Shown in pieces: positions 27,801 to 35,156 of a stretch of DNA of 64,000 nucleotides. A program made the translations under genes and the position numbers. The notes under the pieces were generated by a model. That model was given only the letters and a program-made list of their open reading frames with translations, ran no database searches and had not been told where the DNA came from. The first letter of the stretch is position 1. Every line of letters starts with the position of its first letter. The DNA is from Zobellia laminariae (GTDB taxonomy: Bacteria; Bacteroidota; Bacteroidia; Flavobacteriales; Flavobacteriaceae): the NCBI RefSeq assembly GCF_009725995.1, contig NZ_RCNS01000004.1:248001-312000 (forward strand), written 5' to 3'.

Positions 27801-28116
27801 CTCCGGTTCCCGATGTTTCGGTTATATCTTCAAATTTAAGATTACCGCGATTCAGATATAATTTATTCTTTACCTGATTACCTGAAAAGAATATATCAGG
27901 AAGGCTATCATTATTAATGTCGCCTACCGTAACTCCACCTCCGTTATAAAAATATAAATATTCTAAAATATTCAAATCATTGGTTTCCGTAAGCATGTTG
28001 GCAAATAAAATACCTGATTGCTCAGAAGTAGGGTTTTTAAAAAGACTTCCTTCTTTCTTTTTGCAACCAATTAATGAAAAAATAAATGCGAAAAGTAATA
28101 GAGTAAATTTGTTCAT
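24853..28116 (-). CDS. FG-GAP/VCBS repeat lipoprotein with ASPIC/UnbV domain (copy 2)
   Basis: A 1,087-residue paralogue of the 18450-21827 product with the same order of parts: lipoprotein signal (MNKFTLLLFAFIFSLIGC), many FG-GAP/VCBS loops (DINNDSLPDI, DYDLDGDLDI, DFDNDGDIDL, DIDGDGDIDL), and an ASPIC/UnbV stretch (RGFQSSSEPIIHFGYG, DSLKIVWPD). A longer frame opens with a TTG at 28149, but a full -7 box at 28159-28166 puts the transcript start near 28152, and the ATG at 28116 gives a clean signal peptide, so I chose that. It is followed by the GyrI-like gene. Function is unknown; binding of surface glycan or halogenated/phosphorylated substrate is conjecture. Confidence 0.88.
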   Translation of the reverse strand: MNKFTLLLFAFIFSLIGCKKKEGSLFKNPTSEQSGILFANMLTETNDLNILEYLYFYNGGGVTVGDINNDSLPDIFFSGNQVKNKLYLNRGNLKFEDITETSGTGGTSDWNTGAVMGDVNGDGLLDIYVCAVVGIQGLNGSNELYINNGTSSSGEVTFTESASKYGLDFDTYSSSAAFLDYDLDGDLDIYLLNHAVHTQESYGRANLRSDRNFQTGDKLLRNDGTTFTDISEEAGIFGGANGYGLGIAISDFNQDGWPDIYVGNDFHEDDYYYLNNGDGTFKESLKEYFGHTSRFSMGNDVADINHDGMPDILSLDMLPEDEKVLKSSQGDVEPQIMKLQTTDYGYHYQFSRNMLHLNRGNQFSEIGLQSGIAATDWSWSALFADYDQDGEQDVFISTGIPKRPNDLDYINFVSSEQIRNKITNTKLVDRQALEKMPSGKTHNYIFKGGTKLNFIDKSGDWIINDSLVSGATATADFDNDGDIDLVVNNVDSPASLYINKTDQNANYLKLHLRFSEKNFYAIGSKVYSYHNGLLQFKELYTSRGFQSSSEPIIHFGYGQHEKIDSLKIVWPDRTYQVIRNIAVNQTLRITPKNTKPIDYESLKPKSQRIFQKVDGNLGINFKHKEDNYSDFNRQKLIPYQISDRGPATAIGDLNGDRQEDIFFGGSKYIPSRIFIGTDSIFIEKKIPSIAKDSIKEDVVATIVDFNNDSKNDLFIGSGGADFFDQLQPLLDTYYINNDSVFETNLLPEYFENASVLRPNDIDGDGDIDLFVGNQIITNDFGKSPSSYVLINNDGQFSIQENQELEKIGMITDATWDDFDNDGLQDLIVVGEWMAPSFFRNQDGVLKKVSPLSEQLNGLWQKILPFDIDDDGDTDYLLGNWGTNSKFKASQDLPMRLYYGDFDENGQTETVTALEKNGKYYPLEGLDVLSSQIVSLRKKFTNYSSFAGRTIEEIFEKEVLNTSKILEVHELRSGYLKNTNGNFLFIPFKEELQTSPLFSFLKYDFDENGTEEVLIAGNYFGIKPYHGRFDSFPGALIKNENEVVLGNEIGLNFSQKSIRHMNIINLKNQPYLLVTINNDSVQVYKLNH

Positions 28117-28158
28117 CGAAGTTATAAAAGAATATTTTTTTGAATTCAATTGTTATAA

Positions 28159-28166
28159 CAAAAATA
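28159..28166 (-). promoter_or_regulatory. -7 box for the VCBS copy 2 gene
   Basis: The minus strand reads TATTTTTG here, a full match to TAnnTTTG. The start would be near 28152, which supports the ATG at 28116 over the TTG at 28149. It suggests the VCBS2-GyrI pair has its own promoter and is not read through from susCD. Confidence 0.6.
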
Positions 28167-28292
28167 TTCTGTAATGTACTATGCAAGATAGCAATTCTTG
28201 TAGTAAATAGATATAAAATTCAGTCAACACCTACTGGTTTATATCTGGTTTTTTAGAATTCTGTAATCAGTCTAAGTCAATTTTTGGAAAAT

Positions 28293-28319
28293 AAAAAGAC
28301 CGCCCTGAGGCGGCCTTTT
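28293..28319 (-). terminator. Bidirectional hairpin after susD
   Basis: Bases 28293-28304 and 28309-28319 form a GC-rich stem (GACCGCC/GGCGGCC with one wobble) closed by the loop CTGA, flanked by A-runs and T-runs on both sides. On the minus strand it is followed by five T residues. It lies 22 bases past the susD stop and closes the susC-susD transcript. Confidence 0.85.
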
Positions 28320-28341
28320 AAACACTTAAAAATTAAAAATT

Positions 28342-29934
28342 TTAATAGCCTGGGTTCTGAACCAAGTTTGGATTTGCTAATATATCCGCTTGTGGAATTG
28401 GAAATATCTCCAAATGAGAGTCACCTGCATCTTTAAGATTCCAAGCTCGTAAATACTCTCCAAATCGGATAAGATCTTGTCTTCTTGATTCTTCTTGATA
28501 CAATTCTCTGCCTCTTTCTGCCAATAACTCAGCTTCTCCAATTGAAGCTAGGTTAGAAGCACCTCTTAATGTTCTTAAATCATTAATTAGCGTTAAGGGG
28601 TCGTTACCCATTCTGAACATTGCTTCTGCTTTCATTAAGTAGGCATCAGCATATCTATATTTCACAATATGGGTTCTTCTATCACCACCTTCTTCATTTG
28701 GGTGATACTTAGACATTCTAATACCAGAAGTTTCTAAAAGCGCATTGTCGGCAGGAGATGTATATTCCGCTTGCTCAACCTCTCTAGTAAACACTAGAGG
28801 AACACCGTCAACATTATCTCTTGCATTTAATGGGGTACCATCTTGCTCATATTGCTGACCGATTAAAAAACCTATACCTATACCTAAGTTATCTGCATTT
28901 GCAGTGCTTGGGTCATGTACTAAACCTCTTCTCTCTTCTTGTCCGTCATTAGGGTAGTTTGTTTCGGCAGGACCCTCAAATAGGTCGTAAAACTCGGCTA
29001 AGGTTGTAAAGCCATTCCATCCACCGCCGTCATTCGCTCCAGGGAAGTTTTGACTGTAATGTAACGTATGCCAAATTCTCTGGCCAGCATCTCCTGGTGA
29101 CCACCAAATAGTCTCAACATCATTACTTGGTCTAAAGATATCAAAGAAATCTCCCGAAGCGGCTAAGGTGTAACCATCTGCCGCAATAGCGTCTACTGCA
29201 TCTACCACAACTTGCATATCTTCTGGTTGTGCTGTACCTCCAAGATAAACATGCTTGTTTAGATGAATCTTTGCCAATAGTAAGTTAGCGGAAGCTCTTG
29301 TTGGTGAAGATTTAAGAGTTATGTCATCTCCAGCTGTTACGGCAGGAAGATCTTGGATGGCAATATTTAAATCAGCTACAATACTATCAAGAGCTACTTG
29401 TCCCGTTAGTACGCTAGGTATAGCACTGTTTGGTAAATTTACATCTCTGTAAGGTACCTGTCTCCACATATCTAATATCCAGTGCATTGCCCAAGCTCTA
29501 TAAAATCTGGCTTTTGCTTTTAATTCAGTTACATCACCACCTGCAGTGTTTGCACTTTTGTCACTAATTGTACGCGTAGCATTAATAGTAACACTATTAA
29601 GTTGTTGCCAAGTTCCGACAATATCGCCCAATTCTGCATTCCAACTTTGTTTATGAAGAGATAACCATGCACCGTTATCACCCCAGTCAGTTCCTCTGGT
29701 AGGTACTAAATACTCATCTGTGGTAACCTCATTCAATGAAAAGAGGCCAGCTGCGTTAGCTAAACGATCGCCCGCTACAATATTAGAAAGGTTTGCAACC
29801 TCTCCTTCAATATTGGCAACACCCGCAAAACCTTCGGTAATTAGTGAATCAGTAGGTTCTATTTCCAAGTTTGTGCAGGAAAACACCATTGGAAGCAGAA
29901 ATACTATGCTTAAATAATTTTTTATTTTTCTCAT
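28342..29934 (-). CDS. SusD/RagB family outer membrane glycan-binding lipoprotein
   Basis: A 530-residue SusD-type lipoprotein (signal MRKIKNYLSIVFLLPMVFSC). SusD proteins sit on the cell surface over the SusC barrel and pass oligosaccharides to it. Typical features are the early TPR-like region (ELKAKARFYRAWAMHWILDMW, then QVPYRDV), the mid-protein binding part, and the C-terminal block RTHIVKYRYADAYLMKAEA, then LIRFGEYLRAW and FPIPQADILANPNLVQNPGY. It is 10 bases downstream of susC, the standard pairing. The divergent LacI-pgmB-GH65-GH13 genes point to alpha-glucan (maltodextrin) as the substrate. Confidence 0.93.
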   Translation of the reverse strand: MRKIKNYLSIVFLLPMVFSCTNLEIEPTDSLITEGFAGVANIEGEVANLSNIVAGDRLANAAGLFSLNEVTTDEYLVPTRGTDWGDNGAWLSLHKQSWNAELGDIVGTWQQLNSVTINATRTISDKSANTAGGDVTELKAKARFYRAWAMHWILDMWRQVPYRDVNLPNSAIPSVLTGQVALDSIVADLNIAIQDLPAVTAGDDITLKSSPTRASANLLLAKIHLNKHVYLGGTAQPEDMQVVVDAVDAIAADGYTLAASGDFFDIFRPSNDVETIWWSPGDAGQRIWHTLHYSQNFPGANDGGGWNGFTTLAEFYDLFEGPAETNYPNDGQEERRGLVHDPSTANADNLGIGIGFLIGQQYEQDGTPLNARDNVDGVPLVFTREVEQAEYTSPADNALLETSGIRMSKYHPNEEGGDRRTHIVKYRYADAYLMKAEAMFRMGNDPLTLINDLRTLRGASNLASIGEAELLAERGRELYQEESRRQDLIRFGEYLRAWNLKDAGDSHLEIFPIPQADILANPNLVQNPGY

Positions 29935-29944
29935 AATGTTTTTT

Positions 29945-32900
29945 TTAAAAAGTAACGTTAATGCCTAAACTGTAGGTTGTTGGCCTAGGGTAGGCAAGGT
30001 AGTCAATGGATGCAGAAGGTAAACCGTTTGCAGGAATGTTAGAAGTACTTACTTCTGGATCTAAACCACTATAACCAGTTAGCAAAAATAAGTTCTGCCC
30101 ATTAAGACTTAGACGCAAACTTTTCAAATATCCTGTTCCACTTAAAGGAACGTTATATGAAACTGATGCCGTTTGAAGTCGTACAAAATCCCCCTTTTCT
30201 AGAAAGTATGTACTGGGATTTGTAGCAGATAGAATTATACCCTCGTCAACAGTGCTTTGTAAATTGTTTCTACTACCAATTTGAGGCGATGCAAAAAGAG
30301 CGTTAGCTGTATTGTTATACACATAGAAACCAAACTGACCGCTAAAGAACAAAGAGGCATCCCAGTTTTTGTATGATGCACTTGTAGAGAAACCAGATGT
30401 AATTGTTGGAAGTCCAGATTTATCCTGAATAGTAGGGTCTGTGTCTACGTTATAGTTTTCATCAACATTTCTTAGGTTGTAAGTAAACAATGGTTTTCCG
30501 TCAGTTAAGATTTGAGAAGTAGTGCCAGTCAATCCTTGTCCGAACAAATCACCTGCTTGAATATCGGGACCGTTATAATCCGTCAATTCATTCTGGTTGT
30601 ATGCAATATTAAAATTCGCATTCCAGTTAAAATCTTCAGTTTGTATTATGTCATAATCCAATCCTAATTCAACACCTTGGTTTACAATAATTCCATCTAC
30701 ATTTTGAAAAACAAAAGGAGAGGTTGCAGGTTGTACAGCAGGTAGGTTCAACAAAATATCGCTTGTTTCCTTTCTGTATAAATCAATATTACCTGTAAAA
30801 CGGTCAGATCCAAAGCCAAAATCAATACCAAATGCATATTGCGTTGTTTCCTCCCACTTTAAATCTGGGTTGGCAAATGAAATCTCAGAGGTAGCAGGAG
30901 AAGATAGTTGCGATCCAGCTGAAATACCAAGGGCGTTACCTTGTAATCCATTTTTCCATCTAGTTCTATTTACATAATTACCGTGACCAAGACCGTCTTG
31001 GTTACCTGTTATACCCCAGCTCAACCTAAGTTTAAGAGTAGAAAAGGTGTCTTCGTTTATGAAATCTTCTTGATTTAACTTCCATGCAAAGGCAGCAGAA
31101 GGAAAAAGTCCGTATTTATTGTTATCTCCAAATCTAGAAGAACCATCAGCTCTAAAAGTTCCAGTAAATAAATATTTGTCAAGAAGGCTGTAGTTTACTC
31201 TTCCAAAAAAAGATTGCAACTCGTCTGTCGTATCAAAAGTATCAACAGCAAAAGCATCTATTGGAATACCAGGTAAACCTCGGGTAGCTACGTTAGGGTT
31301 TGGAAAAAGACCTAAAACTCTAAATAAATCTCCTGCATCTGGGTCATCTGCGAATACTCCAATACCATACGCTTGATAATTACTTGCAAGGTTTTTAGTA
31401 TCATCATAGGCTTGTTCTGTAGTTTTAACGATTTGGTTTAAATCAGAACTACCATAGCCTTGCCCCAAAATATTTACTCCTTTTCTGTTAAAATCTTGAA
31501 ATGAATATCCTCCAAGAATATCTAATCGAGAATTTTCAAATTCTTTCTTGTAATTAACTGTGAATTCCATCAATCGGTTTTCGGTATCCAAATTGCTGAC
31601 AGCAGCTCTACCATTATTGGCGGCTCCGTTCTGTAATGCTAGTATTTGAGGTCCTGCAACCTGGTCTCTAGAAGAGTCTGATTTATCTATACCAACATTC
31701 AATTTAGCGGAGAACTCATCGGTTATGTCGTAATTAAGAGATAAGTTACCAAGTACTCTATTGGTATTGGTGTTGTCATCATAATACTCTAAAAGGTTTG
31801 CTGGATTTCTATCTGGCTCTGCACTTGCATTCGGGTTGGAAGGCAATGTAGGGTTAGAATAATAAGCAGCAGCCAATAAATCACCAAGACTACCAGATGT
31901 TCTACTAACGAAAGGAGCTCTGTCATTTATTCGTGAAATAGTTCCTTGGAAACCAACTGTTAATTTATCCTTGAAAAATCTTTGGTTAACATTGATTCTC
32001 CCTGTTATACGCTCTAAATCTGTATTTTCAATTACACCAAACTGTTTAGAGTAACCAAAAGTAGCTCTAACATTACCGCTTCCGTAATTTTTAGAATAAG
32101 CTAAGTTGTTATCAACTGAAGCAGAAGTTCTAAAAATATAATCTTGCCAGTCAGTAGCACTACCTAAGTCTGCACCACCACGTTCAACAAATTCATCAGT
32201 AGTTAATAAATCATATTTATTAGCAACATGAGCTATGTTTAGGTTAGTAGAAAAGTTCCACTGGCCATCTGCACCACCTTTACCGGATTTGGTAGTAATT
32301 ACTACCACGCCGTTTGCTCCTCTAGAACCATAAATTGCTGTAGCAGAAGCATCTTTAAGAATACTCATGCTTTCAATGTCATTAGGATTTAAAAAGTTTA
32401 GCGGGTTTTTAGATCCACTTGATCCTACGCCAACATCTGCACCAGAGGCAGAAACACTTTCGTTAGAAACTGGTACACCATCAATCACAAATAACGGACT
32501 GTTGTTACCTCTTACTGAACCAGTACCTCTAATCCTTAATGATATACCGGCGCCAGGTTCACCACTGGATTGTGATATCTGTACACCAGCTGTTTTACCT
32601 TGTATTAACTGTTCAGGAGAAGATATAACTCCTTTGTTAAAGTCTTCAGAAGTTACAGAAGAAACAGAGCCTGTGGCATCCTTAATAGTTGTTGAGCCAT
32701 AACCTATAATAACAACCTCATCCAAAGCTTGAGCGTCTTCTTGTAAGGTTATGTTAATTGTAGATTGACCATTAACCGCTACTTCTTGCGAAGCAAAGCC
32801 AATGTAACTGAATATTAATGTGGCATCTTCCGGTACTCCGCTTATTGCGTAGTTTCCGTCAAAATCCGTTTGTGCTCCTGTAGTTGTGCCTTTAATTACA

Positions 32901-33025
32901 ACACTTGCTCCCGGCAAGGGGCCGCTGGCGTCGGAAACGGTTCCCGATACATCCTGAGCCTGTGCTATGCCAAAGCTTAGAAAAGCCGCAACCATAACCA
33001 GGTTTTTTAGTAGCATAATCTTCAT
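29945..33025 (-). CDS. SusC/RagA family TonB-linked outer membrane transporter
   Basis: A 1,026-residue TonB-dependent receptor of the SusC group. A signal peptide ends at AQA (about residue 23). Then come a carboxypeptidase-D-like domain (VSGTVSDASGPLPGASVVIK, to about 100), a TonB box-like EVVIIGYG, the plug with the SusC hallmark SILKDASATAIYGSRGANGV, and a 22-strand barrel ending in a terminal Phe (YSLGINVTF). It imports oligosaccharides bound by SusD using TonB energy. It is transcribed away from the lacI gene, and a candidate LacI operator lies 95 bases upstream of its ATG. Confidence 0.95.
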   Translation of the reverse strand: MKIMLLKNLVMVAAFLSFGIAQAQDVSGTVSDASGPLPGASVVIKGTTTGAQTDFDGNYAISGVPEDATLIFSYIGFASQEVAVNGQSTINITLQEDAQALDEVVIIGYGSTTIKDATGSVSSVTSEDFNKGVISSPEQLIQGKTAGVQISQSSGEPGAGISLRIRGTGSVRGNNSPLFVIDGVPVSNESVSASGADVGVGSSGSKNPLNFLNPNDIESMSILKDASATAIYGSRGANGVVVITTKSGKGGADGQWNFSTNLNIAHVANKYDLLTTDEFVERGGADLGSATDWQDYIFRTSASVDNNLAYSKNYGSGNVRATFGYSKQFGVIENTDLERITGRINVNQRFFKDKLTVGFQGTISRINDRAPFVSRTSGSLGDLLAAAYYSNPTLPSNPNASAEPDRNPANLLEYYDDNTNTNRVLGNLSLNYDITDEFSAKLNVGIDKSDSSRDQVAGPQILALQNGAANNGRAAVSNLDTENRLMEFTVNYKKEFENSRLDILGGYSFQDFNRKGVNILGQGYGSSDLNQIVKTTEQAYDDTKNLASNYQAYGIGVFADDPDAGDLFRVLGLFPNPNVATRGLPGIPIDAFAVDTFDTTDELQSFFGRVNYSLLDKYLFTGTFRADGSSRFGDNNKYGLFPSAAFAWKLNQEDFINEDTFSTLKLRLSWGITGNQDGLGHGNYVNRTRWKNGLQGNALGISAGSQLSSPATSEISFANPDLKWEETTQYAFGIDFGFGSDRFTGNIDLYRKETSDILLNLPAVQPATSPFVFQNVDGIIVNQGVELGLDYDIIQTEDFNWNANFNIAYNQNELTDYNGPDIQAGDLFGQGLTGTTSQILTDGKPLFTYNLRNVDENYNVDTDPTIQDKSGLPTITSGFSTSASYKNWDASLFFSGQFGFYVYNNTANALFASPQIGSRNNLQSTVDEGIILSATNPSTYFLEKGDFVRLQTASVSYNVPLSGTGYLKSLRLSLNGQNLFLLTGYSGLDPEVSTSNIPANGLPSASIDYLAYPRPTTYSLGINVTF

Positions 33026-33369
33026 AAATGAATTGTTTTAAGTTGAGTTAAATTATAATATAATGTTAAATGTATACAAAAATCATGTTAATGCCCATCA
33101 ATTAGCATTAGTAAAAACTACGAAAACGGTTTCGTGTTGATAACTTTCATAAAATACGATACTATTAAAAAAATATCGAATTAATATTGAATCAATAAAA
33201 ATATGTGGTTGAAAACGGGGAGACGGTATCTAATTTCAAATATACAGTTTTCTTTTTAATTGAAAAACGGTTGAAATCTAGTGATGATTAGTTAAGATTG
33301 TTAAAAATTATAGAAGGTTGTCATTTGCCCATATTAAAGTTTAATTTCACTATCCAAAAGTTATAAGAT
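33026..33369. other. Divergent regulatory region susC / lacI
   Basis: A 344-base AT-rich gap between the divergent susC and lacI starts. It holds the candidate operator at 33120-33135. Two further AAAACGG-containing stretches lie at about 33211-33218 and 33263-33270 and may be weaker half-sites. No full -7 consensus was found for susC. I saw no RNA gene. Confidence 0.55.
33120..33135. promoter_or_regulatory. Candidate LacI-family operator
   Basis: ACGAAAACGGTTTCGT is a near-perfect 16-bp palindrome (one mismatched pair) centred on CG, the classic shape of LacI/GalR-family operators, with GAAA/TTTC arms. It lies between the divergent susC and lacI genes. LacI as its binder is inference from position and shape. 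Confidence 0.7.
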
Positions 33370-34401
33370 TTGAAACGAAAGATTACTCTAAAACAAATAG
33401 CACGAGAATTAGGGGTGTCTATCTCTACGGTTTCAAAATCGTTAAAGGACAGCGACGAGATAAGTACGGACACCAAACAAAAGGTGCAGGCCTTTGCTAA
33501 ACTTTATAATTACAGACCTAATAATATAGCTCTAAGCCTTAAAAATAGAAGAACAAAAAATATAGGAGTTGTCATTCCAGATATTGTGCACCACTTTTTT
33601 ACTACCGTTTTTAGAGGTATTGAGAAATATGCCAACGAACACGGTTATAATGTAGTAGTGTGTGTGTCTGATGAGTCGTACGAGAAAGAGGTATTTAATA
33701 TGGAACTTCTGGCCAATGGTAGTATTGACGGTTTTATAATGTCTGTTTCTGCGGAAACGCAACAAAAGAATGACTTTACTCATTTAAAAGAGGTGATGGA
33801 ACAGGGTTTTCCTTTAGTTCTTTTTGATCGCGTAATTGATGAAATTGAATGTGATAAGGTAATAATGAATGATGAGGAAATTGCCTATCAAGCTACAGCT
33901 AAAATGATTGCAGAAGGCCGGAAAAAAATTGCGTTGGTAACTACGGAAAGCTATTTTAATGTTAGTGAAAAGAGGGCGGAAGGTTATAAGCGAGCACTTA
34001 AGGATTATGGTGTTGATTATGATGAAAAACTAACCTTGGTACTACCTTTTAAAGGAGTAGAAGAATCATATATAGAGGACTTTGTAGAAAGCAAGAATTT
34101 TGACGGGGTACTATGTGTAAACGAAATTTTTGCAGTGCTGCTTATGGCGGCAACTCAAAAGAAGGGGATTAGAGTTCCTGAAGATGTATCGGTAATTGGT
34201 TTTACAGACGGGCTCTTATCTCGTTATTCATCGCCAACATTAACTACTGTTGCTCAGCATGGAGAGAAAATGGGCGAAATGGCAGCTGAGATGTTGATAG
34301 AAAAACTTGAAAACGAAATTGGGTTTCATGAAGAGGAAGACTATAGGACAGAAATTATTAAAGCAACACTTATAGAAAGAGGTTCTACTATAAATACCTA
34401 G
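33370..34401 (+). CDS. LacI family transcriptional regulator (TTG start)
   Basis: A 343-residue LacI/GalR regulator. The N-terminal helix-turn-helix is ITLKQIARELGVSISTVSKS with the hinge at residues of about 45-60 (NYRPNNIALSLKNRRT), followed by the periplasmic-binding-like ligand domain (NIGVVIPDIVHHFFTTVFRG; later PEDVSVIGFTDG and SSPTLTTVAQHG). The coding frame opens with TTG at 33370; no nearby ATG would keep the HTH, so TTG is chosen. It is first in a plus-strand run of maltose genes and probably controls both them and susCD, responding to a sugar such as maltose or glucose phosphate (inference). Confidence 0.92.
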   Translation: MKRKITLKQIARELGVSISTVSKSLKDSDEISTDTKQKVQAFAKLYNYRPNNIALSLKNRRTKNIGVVIPDIVHHFFTTVFRGIEKYANEHGYNVVVCVSDESYEKEVFNMELLANGSIDGFIMSVSAETQQKNDFTHLKEVMEQGFPLVLFDRVIDEIECDKVIMNDEEIAYQATAKMIAEGRKKIALVTTESYFNVSEKRAEGYKRALKDYGVDYDEKLTLVLPFKGVEESYIEDFVESKNFDGVLCVNEIFAVLLMAATQKKGIRVPEDVSVIGFTDGLLSRYSSPTLTTVAQHGEKMGEMAAEMLIEKLENEIGFHEEEDYRTEIIKATLIERGSTINT

Positions 34402-34456
34402 CAGAAACGCAGGTTTAAATAATCAACTTTTTTATATTATAATAAGTCGAAATTAT

Positions 34457-35113
34457 ATGAGTATATCAGCATTTATATTTGACCTAGACGGTGTTATTGT
34501 CGATACCGCAAAATACCATTACTTAGCTTGGAGAAAACTGGCAAATGAGCTTGGTTTTGAATTTACAAAAGAGCAAAACGAACTGTTTAAAGGGGTAAGC
34601 CGCAAGAGGTGTCTAGAAATTCTTTTAGATATTGGCGGTATTACAGCAACTCAAGACCAGTTTGATAAGTGGATGGTTGAGAAGAATGAAGACTATCTAG
34701 AATATATAGAAAAGATGGATGAGTCGGAGATTCTTCCGGATGTACCTAAAGTTCTAGATTTTCTAAAAGAAAGGAATATCCCTATTGCTTTAGGTTCGGC
34801 TAGTAAAAATGCAAGACCTATTTTAGAGAAAGTACACTTATTGTCTTATTTTGATGCTATTGTAGACGGTAATGATGTAACAAAAGCAAAGCCAGACCCA
34901 GAGGTCTTTTTAATTGCCGCTAGAAAATTAAAAACAGCACCTGAAAAATGTCTTGTTTTTGAAGATGCTGTAGCGGGAATACAAGCGGCAAACAATGCTA
35001 AAATGCTAAGTGTTGGCATTGGTCATCCAGATATTCTTTCAGAAGCCCAGTATAATTTTAAGGATTTTACCGAAATGAGTATCAAGTTCCTTACAGGCTT
35101 AATTTCTAAGTAA
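34457..35113 (+). CDS. pgmB: Beta-phosphoglucomutase
   Basis: A 218-residue HAD-superfamily mutase. The DxD motif is in FIFDLDGVIVDT (nucleophile Asp9, acid/base Asp11), and the cap contains the RKRCLEILL section. Later motifs are ALGSASKNA (Ser/Thr motif), KAKPDPEVFL (Lys) and VFEDAVAGIQAA (acidic metal site). It converts beta-glucose 1-phosphate to glucose 6-phosphate, which is the product step after maltose phosphorylase, encoded 43 bases downstream. The pairing makes the assignment firm. The protein is cytoplasmic. Confidence 0.93.
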   Translation: MSISAFIFDLDGVIVDTAKYHYLAWRKLANELGFEFTKEQNELFKGVSRKRCLEILLDIGGITATQDQFDKWMVEKNEDYLEYIEKMDESEILPDVPKVLDFLKERNIPIALGSASKNARPILEKVHLLSYFDAIVDGNDVTKAKPDPEVFLIAARKLKTAPEKCLVFEDAVAGIQAANNAKMLSVGIGHPDILSEAQYNFKDFTEMSIKFLTGLISK

Positions 35114-35156
35114 ATGTAATTTCAAAAACTTTTCCCACCCCTAAATTTTAAGTAAA

